Part shown: piece by piece, positions 1 through 10,695 of the stretch
How the letters are laid out: each line of letters opens with the position of its first letter
Numbering within the stretch: position 1 is the first letter of the stretch
Assembly: GCF_011386835.1 (NCBI RefSeq)
Contig: NC_088799.1
Span: 76,093,302 to 76,157,301 of the forward strand
DNA: 64,000 bases
From: Chrysemys picta bellii
Lineage: Eukaryota; Chordata; Testudines; Emydidae
Direction: 5' to 3'
Notes under the pieces: model-generated
Told to the model about the DNA's origin: nothing
Seen by the model: only the letters and a program-made list of their open reading frames with translations
Databases searched by the model: none
Position numbers and translations under genes: made by a program

Positions 1-553
1 ATTCAATATATGGTACTTGTGTATGCCTAGTTACTGATTTTCCATAATATCTCACCATCATCTGTGTTGAACCTAGTGGTAAACTGAGGCAGACAATCCC
101 AGTTGCAAAATGCATTGCTTTGTTATAAACTGGATGCTGGCTTCATACTCAGAGACAAAGACTGCCTAGCGGTGAGACATGGGTCTCCACCGAGGGGAGG
201 TGATTGTGGGGAGCCAGAGATCTTTAAGTGGGTGCCCTTGAGGGACCACAGAAGGGGAATACAGGTGCAGTTACCCTGAAACTGTGACAACGTAATTTTC
301 ATCAGTCATGTGAAATCACATTCATTTTTATGTAAAAATATTTACAAGGCTAGCTGAAAAAGCACTATTTTTTCCCAATAAGGTCTTTTAGAACCTGATG
401 CCCCTTTAGTTCACATATGTTTATGATCAAGATCAATTCAACCAAATATTGTAAATAAGATGTGGGAAATTGCACAAATTAAATAAATTTCTTACATCTA
501 AATGGCATCTTTCATGCCAGAAAATCCTAAAGTAGTTTATTCATTGTGTATTA
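1..553. other. Anonymous non-coding stretch
   Basis: No open frame, RNA gene or repeat boundary could be recognised here. Composition is ordinary AT-rich vertebrate non-coding sequence; positions about 120-290 are somewhat richer in G and C and could be an old repeat fragment, but no terminal repeats or target duplication are visible. Confidence 0.6.
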
Positions 554-1640
554 ATGCTTTTTAGCAATCACCAGCTCTCTCAACATTGCTCATTTTCCCA
601 TTCTCCTCTCTCCTCTTATTCATTCTGTGATCTCTATTCTATCAACCTCTCTCTCTGCTGCTGCTGCTTTCAGCCTTTGCTCCCTTTTGTCAACTTCATT
701 GTCCTTATTTCCAAGTCTACCCTCTTCCGTTTGACTCCTTTGTTCCAGTCTCATACCAGGCTGTCCATCATCTGCTCCCACCTAGCCGTTGCTACCTCTA
801 TTCCTTTTGCTGTACTGCTAAGTGCATGTAGAGAGCCTAGTAACAATACCAACGTCTTCCAATTTTCACTCATTCTCTTTTTTCAAGGCTGCTCTATTCC
901 CTTCTAAGCAATTTTATTTCCACTCTGAAAGCCTGTGGTGTTTCCATTTTTCTCCAAACAGTGAATATGCTAGGTTAGTACAAAATGCATCCTTTTCTCA
1001 ACGTTTGGCTTTGTTAACAAGTTAATGCAACAGAAACATACTCCAGCCTATGCCTTTACCTGAGATTTTCTATTTCTAGTATCAGCCCCAAAACCTAGAC
1101 TCTTGTGAGTAGAAGAGCTGTTCCCACTCTCTTTATAGCCAGGATATTTAAGGAGTTACACCTGCTATAGTGAGTCAGCAGGACTCAGCATGTCCTTGTA
1201 GGGCTTCAGTGGCTGATAACCTGAGAGGTCAATCAAAGAGCCCTGCCAAGCAGTTACATACTCCCTAAATGCTTCTTGTGCCAATTTACAATTAATCTTC
1301 TCTACTTTTGAGTCTCCACAGCCTCTCTGTTGCTTTAGCTTCCATCTGTGTCCTTAAACTCCTCAATTAAAGAAACAAAACTGAAGTGATAATCAGTTAG
1401 AAGTTCTCCCTTTCTCCCACTTCTAGCTCCAACCTCTCCTCCATCCCAGTCTTCTGTTCCCTTGTAACTTCATAAGCATCCACCTCCCTCAGTCTCACAC
1501 ACCTCTGACCCTACCTATTTCTTTTACTATGACCCTAGTTCTTCCTCCACTTTGTCTCCCAAATCCTACTATATGTTATGTACTCCTCCTGCCTAAACTT
1601 CCGTTCTACCAACTTTCTCCTAAATCTTTCAGCATGACCT
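554..1640. other. Pyrimidine-biased (C/T-rich) non-coding tract
   Basis: About 1.1 kb in which the + strand is strongly biased to C and T (repeated CTCTCC, TTCTCC and TCTCTC runs) with little G. The open frames read through it (117, 67 and 121 codons) owe their length to the scarcity of purine-rich stop codons and look unlike proteins (Ser/Leu/Pro/Phe-rich). It may be an old antisense retroelement fragment, but I could not match it to a family. Confidence 0.5.
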
Positions 1641-1773
1641 CTGCCGTCTTCTCCACTCAACCAAAACTGCTCCTTCTCACATTTAGGGCACTATATGATC
1701 TTGCTCAAACTTCTTCATTTCATAACCAGCATACACAAGAACCCAAACACAAACAGCCCCTCACTGCAGCGCG

Positions 1774-1798
1774 CACACACACACACACACACACACAC
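1774..1798. repeat. (CA)n microsatellite
   Basis: Uninterrupted CA dinucleotide run of about 12 units, preceded by GCGC. Likely polymorphic. Confidence 0.95.
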
Positions 1799-1898
1799 CC
1801 CTCTCATTTGTCACCTGCACAAATCAACACAAATCTCCCAACACCACACGCGCACATTCGTCCACCCTCATTTATGCTTACCATAAAACAATAAACTT

Positions 1899-2907
1899 GA
1901 GTGGCAAAGTCACTAGTGTATGTTTGTTAACTTGCGGGGAATAAATAAAGTTATATAATTTTGCTAGAAGGATGTGAAACATTTAATTATTTATTTGACC
2001 TGTTAGATCTTCGAGATCAAAATCAAATCAGTAGAATACCTTTGTTACAATTCCCATTTAGAAAAATGATGAGTGCTGCCTTTAGGTTTCTTACCCACTG
2101 GATCACTCAATCACCTTTATTCAGGTTCTCATTTTCCAGAGAAAATAATGACTTAGATAATTATGTTTGAAAGCACTCTCATTTTCTGCTCACCGAGCTG
2201 CAATTCTGTTTCAATTCAAGGCTGTCAGAAAGCTGCCGCCTGTTTTAACAACTAAGAGGTTAACAAATACAACCGAATAAGTGGCACATTTTGTGTCAAT
2301 CTTCAGCTCTGTTGATTAGCAGGTTATTCTTTGAGATTTTCTTACCTATAGTTATATCATAAAGTGGAGTGGCATTTATTAAGAAAGGTGTCCTGTGCGG
2401 GCAACATGACTTTCTTACTACGATATTTTTTTATACAAGCTTCCATAATGACTATCCTTGGTTATGTCATGTTTCAGTTGGTTCAGGCCAGATTTAATTG
2501 GCTTCTATTGAATTTGGCACTTAAGTAACTATTAGTAGGAGTTCTGTACTGACTAAAGAGATGCTAGTACACATTACGAATACAATGTGAGGACATGAAC
2601 TGCAGGAAAATGGAATGTTCAATTTTCAGTGTCATCACATTGTACCAATAAATCGTAATGCTTACAATATAACATGATTAATCACATGATATGCAACAAC
2701 AAAAAATTGGAAGTAAAAAACTTCCAGTTACTAAAACCTTAACTCTGAGTAGGTAAAATAGCACTAAAAAAAAAAAAAATCACTATTTTCCAGGATTTGG
2801 TCTCAGAATCTCTGAGGTGGTTGTCTCTCCCCGACTCTGCAGATCTGGGGCCCTGACATTCTTTTCCCCATCAACCTGCACATATATATGGTGAGCAGTG
2901 AAATTGT
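1899..2907. other. Anonymous AT-rich non-coding stretch
   Basis: No gene or boundary-defined repeat seen. It contains a homopolymeric A run near 2766-2779 and otherwise unremarkable AT-rich sequence. Confidence 0.6.
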
Positions 2908-3152
2908 TAGAGCTGGCAGACAAATGGGAGGGGTTCCCCCACAGAAAATTTCAACAACAACAACAAAAAATTCAGCTGAAAATTGCCCAACAAAACCCAA
3001 CATTTTGGTTTTCAGCCCCCATATTTTCAGTTTTTCTGATGAAAAAAATCTAAGTTTTAGCTTAAAGCAGACAATTTCCATGGAAATGTTTAGTTGAAAA
3101 ACCAATATTCCATCCAAAACCAGGTAAGACAGAAAATTTTTGACCAGCCCTA
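2908..3152. mobile_element. Probable MITE with TAGAGCTGG / CCAGCCCTA ends
   Basis: Inverted termini are visible: TAGAGCTGGCAGACAAA at the left and TTTTTGACCAGCCCTA at the right. The interior is rich in AAAATTTT and CAACAACAA runs, as expected of a small non-autonomous DNA transposon. No convincing target duplication was found, so the superfamily is left open. The 104-codon frame on the minus strand lies inside it and is not a gene. Confidence 0.5.
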
Positions 3153-3257
3153 CAGATAATGCACATGAATAGATGTTACCAGGAATGCTGTTACATGGAG
3201 CCTGGGTAAGTCTACACTCCTGCTGCTCTCAGCAACTTCAGTTAGTGCACTCGTAGC

Positions 3258-3994
3258 TAGGGTTGGTTTTCTACAAATAGAAAGTTGGCAAACACCCTTG
3301 CCCCACTTCTCCGAGGTTACACCTCCTGCTCATTCCATCCACCCCTCCCTCTGTCGCTCACTCTCCCCACCCTCACTCATTTTCAGTGGACTGGGGCAAG
3401 CGGTTGGGTTGCGAGAGGGAGTGAGGGCTCCAGCTGTGGGTGTGAGCCTCTGTGGTGGGGCCGGAGATGAGGGGTTTGGGGTGCAGGAGGGGGATCCAGG
3501 CTGAGGAAGAAGGGTGAGGGCTTCGGCTGGGGGTGAGGGCTCTGGGGTGGGGTCGGGGGCTTAGGGTGCAGGAGGGATCTCAGGGCTGGAGCAGGGGGTT
3601 GGGGTGCGGCCTCAGGCAGCGTTTACCTCAGGCGACTCCCAGGAAGCTTCTGGCATCTCCCTCCGGCTCCTAGACAGAGGTGCAACCACATGACTCTGCT
3701 TTCTGCCTGTGCCTGCAGGTGCCACTCCCTCAGCTTCCATTGGCTGCAGTTCCTGGCCAATGGGAGCTGCTGAGCTGGCACTGGGGCAGCACGCAGAGCC
3801 CCTGTGGCTGTCCCTCTACCTAAGAGCCAGAGGGAAATGCAGACAGCTTCCAGGGAGTCACATGGAGCTGGGTAGGGAGCCTGCCTGTGCCACCAACCAG
3901 ACTTTTAACAGCCTGGTCAGCGATGCTGACCAAAGCTGCCAGGGTCCTTTTTTGACCAGGTGTTCTGATAAAAACCGAACACCTGGCAACCCTA
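3258..3994 (+). mobile_element. Non-autonomous hAT element, TAGGGTTG(CC) family, copy 1
   Basis: A 737-bp GC-rich element bounded by TAGGGTTGG and GGCAACCCTA. Flanking octamers CTCGTAGC (3250-3257) and CTTGTAGC (3995-4002) match at 7 of 8 positions, the 8-bp target duplication typical of hAT transposons. A subterminal hairpin, CCAGGTGTTC paired with GAACACCTGG (about 3955-3987), lies at the right end and recurs in the copy at 17,940. The interior has GGGGTGNGGG-type simple sequence and encodes no transposase. Two further copies occur at 17,940-18,621 (inverted) and 39,991-40,736. Confidence 0.85.
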
Positions 3995-4002
3995 CTTGTA
4001 GC

Positions 4003-4271
4003 AGAGGGAGCAGACCAGTCCTTCAGCCAAAGAAAGCAGCTTGTCTGCTCAGCAGCACAGTCCATGCTTGGATACCTAGATAATGTTGCACATCTGCAGC
4101 ACCCTACGTACTCCCTACACTTACATGAAAAACCACACAGGATGGTAAAAGGACATTGCTAAGTCAAGCACTCAAAAGTTAGGAAATGCCAGAATTAAGG
4201 ATATTCACGCAAACATAATTCCTCTCTTGGGTGTATGCATCATAATAATGTTTAATTACATGTTCCAAAAA

Positions 4272-4302
<31 letters not shown>

Positions 4303-6256
4303 CACACACACGCCAGTCTGAGGCAGACAGCATGCAAAATTTCAGCTGTAACGGTTAAAGTTTAGCACAAATAAAAGAAACTGAAAACAGAGTTTTATAA
4401 TGTGAAGTGTCAGGCAACCTTAACTATAGGCGGCCCAACCATCTCTGCCTACAATATAAACAATCCACCACTATGTAAAGTATAGGGAACACCTAGGAAT
4501 ACTAGCAACTGTTACAAATACTGGGGTAATATTATTCAAATATCTAAGGCATTTTGAATGGCTGCAGAGGAGAACCACTCTACATAAACACTACATTGTA
4601 ATAATAATAAAAAAATAATAATTATAATTATGATGGGCTTCATCCAAATGGCATCTGATATCAAACCAAAACCAGTTGAACAGGTTCAGATCCAGTTACT
4701 AGAATCCAACTTCTCCACAAACTGAGGGCCATTTCAAACACATTACACACAAGTTTGTCACTACAACACTTTTTCTTGAAATGTCCCTAGAATCCACTGC
4801 TGAGAAGACCATCTGCTGTTGCCAAATATTATTTTATTTAACTTTGATTTACTCTTCTTCATATCTGTGACAATCTGGCCAGAGTGAGTAATGCTATGGC
4901 TATGGTTCTGCATTAATGAGAGTGGGATCCTGCAAACTCAAAGGCAAAAGCTGTTGAGTTTGCAATTAACTTTGACTATAGGGTTTAGTGTTTGCACAGA
5001 AGCAAAGTGCTTAAGAATTTATGGCTTGCAATTTGCATGCATAGTGGAACAACTCCAATGTTTGCAGAGTGCTGTGAAACAAGAATCTGAAGGAATTACC
5101 AAGTGTTTTATATATAATTAGTTTTAATCATTTGAAGGAGGGGAGGAAAGAAAAAGATTTCCTCTTACCAATGTGAGTTAAGTATTATATACTACATCTG
5201 TTGGACTTTTGTAGACAGCTAAACAATTCAAAGTTGTAGATCTCCAAGCATTATACATGAAGAGGCAAATACAGTATATTCCACAAATGCATTATAGAGT
5301 CTGAGGCTGTGTTATATATTTTGGTTGATTGGTGTTTTTTTTCTATATATACAGAATTAAAGTTATGGTTAAGATTTATAACTGCAGTGTTAAGAGAATG
5401 CCCAGAGGAATTTCAGAAAGAGCTATTCAATGGACTACATACATTGTTGAGAAACTTACTGAATTATGAAACAAACTAGTGATAGACCCATGCCTTTGCC
5501 ATTCAAGTTTAGAGCAATGGTGGGTGAATGTGTATGTTGTGCTAGGAAATTCATGTTGATTAGTGCAAGTGCCAAATGAGGTGTGTGTACTGACTGGGGT
5601 GAGGAGGTGTGCACGCTTTGGGGTTATATATCTGCTGCTTGTGTTGCTGTGTGGGTGGTTTTGGAGCACTCTGGCAGTTGGGCCAAGTAATCCAGCATCT
5701 TTGCAGTCTCCCTCATACAACCAATGAAATGGTTGCACGCAAATTAGTTGTAGAGTAAGGGTGGTGATATCACAACAGTGTATGACTCTTGGCCTGGCAT
5801 AGATAGATGCCTTACTGTCACAGGAGTATACTTCATAAAGGCAAAAATGGCTGAGCGTTTAAAAATTGGATAGGAACAGACCCGTAAAACCAAGTGCAGA
5901 TTCAACCTGGTGATAGTCTGAACCAAAAGAGCATTCAACCATGCGTGTAACTGCTTGATCATTTCACACTGACTCAGACATTTTAGGCTTCATAATGACC
6001 CACAATGACACTGCTGGACCTTATTATATAAATAATAACTCTGCATCACTCACAGATGACTGGTTCCTACCCAGTAGGCTAAAGGGGAGGACATATGACT
6101 GCCCCACATGTCTCCCCTTCCCAGTGATCCTGACATGTGCCCAGCCTGGGGCCACAGTGCTCTCCCACCCCACATTATCTACAATGGGGGGGGGAGGGCT
6201 CTCTGTCCTCTCCCTGTGTCCCGTCCCCCCCACCGCACACCCTGCCCGCACATTCA
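4003..6256. other. Non-coding stretch with one microsatellite
   Basis: AT-rich sequence with no gene seen. A poly(A)/(CA)n tract is listed separately. Around 5,500-5,960 the sequence is richer in G and T and contains two minus-strand open frames (103 and 72 codons) without recognisable domains; it may be an old retroelement fragment. A G run lies near 6185-6195. Confidence 0.55.
4267..4311. repeat. Poly(A) followed by (CA)n microsatellite
   Basis: A run of 22 A residues (4267-4288) runs directly into about 11 CA units. This is the common outcome of microsatellite growth from an A-tail, but no retroelement body is recognisable immediately upstream. Confidence 0.95.
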
Positions 6257-6416
6257 GCCGCTCTCCCTGGCAGCTGGGCGGGGAGTGGAATGGAGACGCT
6301 TCTGCCTGAGAGCGCCTGGCTAGGAGGCTCACTCTCATATATACACCTCAAAGCCAGGCTCTCTCCAGCAGAAGCGTCTCTATTCCACTCCCCGCCCAGC
6401 TGCCAGGGAGAGCGGC
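6257..6416. repeat. Near-perfect 49-bp inverted repeat (fold-back)
   Basis: The left arm, 6257-6305 (begins GCCGCTCTCCCTGGCAGC), is the reverse complement of the right arm, 6368-6416 (ends CTGCCAGGGAGAGCGGC), with one mismatch in 49 positions. The 62-base spacer shows weaker complementarity close to the arms. The right arm abuts the (GT)n tract. Looser complementarity continues outside the arms: a CTCTGTCCTCTCCCTGTGTC stretch near 6200-6220 against ACAGGGACAGAAGGACAGAG near 6475-6495. A palindromic DNA transposon (foldback/hAT-like) is likely, but no target duplication was found. Confidence 0.8.

Positions 6417-6419
<3 letters not shown>

Positions 6420-6455
<36 letters not shown>
6420..6455. 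repeat. (GT)18 microsatellite
   Basis: Uninterrupted GT run starting four bases after the right arm of the inverted repeat. Confidence 0.97.
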
Positions 6456-6457
<2 letters not shown>

Positions 6458-6689
6458 GGAGAGGGGGGTTAAGCACAGGGACAGAAGGACAGAGCCCTTC
6501 TCCCTCACTGCCCCCAGTAGGCCAATCAGGGGAGGGGGCACTTGACCCCTGCAATACCCACACATGTCACCTCTGGCAGCACTATCTGTAAAGAGCAGAC
6601 TGCAATAAATGTCTCAAAGCAGGAAGCCATGTTTTGCTGACAAACTAGGACTCTATATTTGTCTGCATCTATTATCATGGGAGCACAGA

Positions 6690-6771
6690 ATTTGCCATAC
6701 CGTGCATACCAGTGGTTCATCTAGTCCAGAAAACTGTCTCTTTACAGTAGCCACTACCATATTCTTCAGGT
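6690..6771 (+). repeat. Interspersed-repeat fragment (CR1/SINE-like)
   Basis: The string CAGTGGTTCATCTAGTCCAG, followed by CTGTCTC-TTTACAGTAGCCA, resembles a very common sauropsid interspersed repeat remembered as ACCAGTGGTCCATCTAGCCC. Family assignment is from memory and uncertain; the fragment has no clear ends. Confidence 0.35.
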
Positions 6772-6779
6772 TAAGCTGG

Positions 6780-7332
6780 GCATATTTTTTTAAACGAGCG
6801 TCATCAGCACGGAAGCATGTCCTCTGGAATGGTGGTTGAAGATGAAGGGCCATATGAATCTTTAGTGCATCTGGCACGTAAATATCTTGCAACGCCGGAT
6901 ACAACAATGCCATGCGAATGCCTGTTCTCACTTTCAGGTGACGTAAACAAAAAGCAGGCAGCATTATCTCCTTCAAAATGTCAAACTGGTTTGTCTGAGC
7001 AATTGGCTGATCAAGAAGTAGGACCGAGTGGACTTGTAGGTTCTAAAGTTTGACACTGTTTTAGTTTTGAATGCAGTTTTTTTGGACAATTCTACATTTG
7101 TAAGTTCAACTTTCATGATAAAGAGATTGACTGAAAAATACATCTATTTTATTTTTACAGTGCAAATATTTATAATAAAAAACAATGTGAACACTGTACA
7201 CTTCGTATTCTGTGTTGTAACTAAAAATATATTTGAAAATGTGGAAAACATGCAAAAATATTTATATAAATAGTATTCTATTATTAACAATGTGATTAAT
7301 CATGATTAATTTTTAATCACTTGATAGCCCTA
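6780..7332 (+). mobile_element. Decayed hAT transposon, 3' part
   Basis: The right terminus ends TTGATAGCCCTA at 7332, preceded by repeated GATTAAT motifs (TGTGATTAATCATGATTAAT) typical of a hAT family whose ends read TAGGGCTGTCAA plus ATTAAT repeats. Upstream sits the C-terminal coding remnant listed separately, then an AT-rich 3' region. No left terminus could be found, so the copy is truncated on that side. Family knowledge is remembered rather than searched. Confidence 0.6.
6817..7053 (+). pseudogene. hAT transposase C-terminal dimerisation (hATC) remnant
   Basis: A 79-codon frame contains HLARKYLATPDTTMPCECLF followed by SLSGDVNKKQAALSP. This matches the hATC dimerisation region of hAT transposases, whose usual form is LARKYLAxPATSxxxERxFSxxG followed by a K-R-x-x-L-x-P motif. 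Here the conserved Glu-Arg before Leu-Phe is Glu-Cys, and a residue appears lost before NKKQAAL. The frame runs on with weak similarity and stops at the TGA at 7051-7053. No catalytic domain or BED zinc finger is visible upstream, so this is the tail of a dead transposase rather than a complete gene. The ATG at 6817 is arbitrary. Confidence 0.7.
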
Positions 7333-7526
7333 TTAAATAGTAATGTAATATTATTGTAGAAAATAATTCACAGAAAGTGAAATGTTTTTATCAATACCAG
7401 CACCATTGTGTTACTATTCCCATTCATACTATTTCTAATGAGTGCAAGGGGTATTTACCCAGAACCTTTAAGGTCAATGGAAGCTGAGCTGGCAACAACC
7501 CCATCCATCCATATGCATCTCTCTCT

Positions 7527-7545
7527 CACACACACACACACACAC
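7527..7545. repeat. (CA)n microsatellite
   Basis: About nine CA units, preceded by a short CT run. Confidence 0.9.
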
Positions 7546-7994
7546 CCCTTTCATGGAGGAAAGACACATCTCACTATCTCTGTCAAGTGAAGTATCAACC
7601 CCCCAACCTTATTATCTGCCAGCATCATCAGTGTCTCTTGGTAACTCTATGCCTTCAGCCCAGCATGCTAGCATTTTTGCTCTGCTAATAACAGCTAATC
7701 TATGCCCCAGTGGCATCAGGGTCCTTTTTGCCCCCAAACACTATGTATCTAGCAATGAGATCCCACTGGAAGGCGCCATGTTTAGTCGAACTATCATACA
7801 GTATTATGGGGTTTACTGTAATCATAGTTAATCATTTAAAGAAAGCAGCTATTTGTTTTATAGAAACAATCTAACATTTTTATGAGGGGGAGGAATGAAT
7901 TGGATAGTTCAGGAAAACAAAGAATGGGAAATTTTTATTTGTTGTTACCAATTCAATCCAGCTCACGATAAAAATACATTACTACCAGATAACT

Positions 7995-8226
7995 CAGTGG
8001 CTATCAAACTTTTTTTACTGGTGACCCCTTTCACATAGCAAGCCTCTGAATGTGACCCCCCCCCCCCCACCCCTTATACATTAAAAACACTTCTTTATAT
8101 ATTTAACACCATTGTAAATGCTGGAGGCAAAATGGGATTTGGGGTGGAGGTTAACAGTTTGTGACCCCCCCCATGTAATAACCCCATGACCCCCTGAGGG
8201 TCCCAACCCCAGTTTGAGAATCCCTG
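7995..8226. mobile_element. hAT MITE, CAGTGGTT(CTC)AAAC family, copy 1
   Basis: A 232-bp element running from CAGTGGCTATCAAACTTTTT to CCCCAGTTTGAGAATCCCTG. The identical octamer AGATAACT flanks both sides (7987-7994 and 8227-8234), a perfect 8-bp hAT-type target duplication. The termini are inverted repeats of each other. A C-run near 8058-8070 has expanded inside it. The copy at 35,489-35,710 is clearly the same family. Confidence 0.9.
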
Positions 8227-8234
8227 AGATAACT

Positions 8235-10687
8235 GTTCAATGGACTGTCTCTCTTTAAGAGATAAGTGGTCATGGAGACTCTCGCCTCTAGATGCAGTCC
8301 GCTAGAACAGGTTGTGTCACTTTGGCAGCATGGCTGGGTAAGCTTGCACTGCCAAGCTTCTCTACCTATTTGTTCTGTGGAAAAGGGACTTGTCTCTACC
8401 TCCAGAGCTGTCAGCGCGACCTTCCATCTCCTCCCCACCCCCCAACTCTCAAAAATCTAAAAAAAAAAAAAATGTGGTCAATAAGTAAATATATCTAATT
8501 CAGATTGGAAGACTGCGCAGGAGCAAATGTGTCTGACACTATTTATTACCCACGTTTTTCATAAATATAGTTTCAAATATATCACGAATGTTCATATGAT
8601 TGTTCCTTTTTGGGGCAATGGCTGAATATGAGTTTTATGTCTAACAGTATAACTGATAAACTGCTGCCACTAATGCTGCATATACAGTTGTAAAGACATA
8701 ACATAGATTCAGAGGAAGAAACATAATGCATTGAATGACAAGCAAAGTAGATTCTGATTCAACAGACCCAATTTTGAATACATATCTTTAAGATAAAAAG
8801 CTATCACAGAAACACCTTAAAAGAACATTTCCTTTTCTCAACTTTCCATTTTCTCTTGGAGATGTGTTATAAAAATATTCTGTGGTCATTCACATCACTT
8901 GGGAAAAAATGCTATTCATGCACTAGCTCCACAAAAGCCTGTCCTGAGACAAATTTAGCACTCATCTCTCTTGAGGAGTTCAAAAGCCTTAGTTTGGCAC
9001 AAAATATGGATTTGTCCAGCATAGCTTATGATTTGTAAGTGTGCCAATTGCACTTAAATGCTTTCAAACTGCTACAGCACTTCAGAAAACCTTTTTTACT
9101 ATCAATATTTAATGTATCTGGACTCTTTTGGTTGCGTATGTGATTTAGTACTTTACCACACCAGAGTGGTTTTATTTTTCAAAATACAAATAAATATTTC
9201 ACATTAGTTTTCTTCATAACTGATTTCTTTTGGTCATGCACACCTATTTTGTTTTCTTCTAGCAATTTCTGAGCAGCCAGACACAGCTATTTGCTCTTGT
9301 GCCGGGCTAATAGCAAATGAGAGTCAGCAGGTAAGTTTGAAGACGAAGTATTGCTTTCTGTTAAGAGCTAAACTATAAGAACAAACTGTGGAAGAGAGCT
9401 GGACTGTTCTGACTGAGACCAGTTTCAGAGAGACACCACCCACCCACTCTCAATTGGATACTTAAACACTCAATCACCAAGACACAGGATAGAAACATTA
9501 CATCAGAACATTCAACAGCTGACCAATTAATCTGAAATCTGGACATTATCTCCTAACCACCATTGAAACAATAACAGCCTGTATGTATTAGTGGCAAGAA
9601 GACAGAAGTTGAGACTTTGCATTTGAAAACTCAAAGTGCCAGATCTTCAGCTGGAGCTACACCTATTTGCACCATTAACTTCACCACCACACAAAATGGC
9701 AGCAGCAGAGGCTCCCTTTTCAACCTTTAGCCCACCTGGGATGTTTGGTGAGGACAAAGGATTTGAAGAAGTGTTTTGCACATCCCAGGGGTGCGCTCTC
9801 ACCAAAGGTTATAATGAATCCTGCTCCTACCTCTTCCCCCTCAGCCATTTTGTATGGAGTCGAGCGTGCTTTGAGCCCATGTAGGTCTCACACCAGTCAG
9901 TCTTACCAGAGCACACCAAAAACCCTTGTGAGCCTGCTTCCAGCTCCCATGCTGTGTTCTCTTTTCAGCTCCAAAACCTTTAAGGGACAAGGCATAACCT
10001 TAAAGGATGCAGATAAATATTACCCTGGCAGTAAATAATCCTGACATTCTCTTATGAGTGCTACTCATGCCTACCAGATCAGGCCCTGCAGGCAAGATAG
10101 ATGGGGGAACACCAATCTATCTTCCCCTGCTTTGAAGACTGTACACGGTTTAGACATGAGAGAGAGGTGTCTCAACGCCTGCCTGAGGCAGCAGTGCATG
10201 AGCCAAGAGGCAGAAACTTAAGTGCTAGGGAACTTTTACTCTGAAAAATGTAGGCACTAAGTGAGTTTAGGCAGATACAGGGTTAGGTGGCTATGGAGCA
10301 GGCAGATTTTACTTGCAGTAGCACCCAAACCTGGGAACTAAGTCCCTTTGTGGATTGGGGCAAAATGCTGCTGGCTTTGCAGACATTGGAGAATATCTGC
10401 AGTTATACGTTCTGCCACTATATAATATTTTTAAATATTTACACATTTTTCCATGAGCAGAATCTCATGATTTAACAGACAAATTTATGAACTAAAGTGA
10501 TGTTAGGAGACTTCCATTCTGAGGCTGACACAAACTAATGCAAAATATAACAAAAATGATCACTGTTTAATCATCACAGCCCAATGAAAACAAGTCCTGG
10601 AATAAGAGCATATTGTTCATTAAAATATTACAGCAGTGAAATTACATATTTCCTAAAATGTTGGCATAGGATTCTTAGTGACAGGAG
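8235..10687. other. Non-coding stretch with one possible exon
   Basis: AT-rich anonymous sequence without clear repeats except an A run near 8459-8472. Open frames of 60-97 codons near 9636-10,038 show no domains. The only exon-like signal is listed at 9263-9330. Confidence 0.55.
9263..9330 (+). other. Possible 68-nt internal exon (splice-site flanked open frame)
   Basis: The sequence TTTTGTTTTCTTCTAG provides a strong polypyrimidine tract and 3' splice site ending at 9262, and CAG followed by GTAAGT gives a consensus 5' splice site at 9331. Of three frames across the 68 nt, one is fully open and would encode about 22 residues including SEQPDTAICSCAGLIANE; the other two contain stops. It would enter with two leftover bases and exit in phase 0. 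No protein family was recognised and no partner exon was found, so this could equally be a non-coding RNA exon or chance. Confidence 0.22.
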
Positions 10688-10695
10688 TGTTCCAT

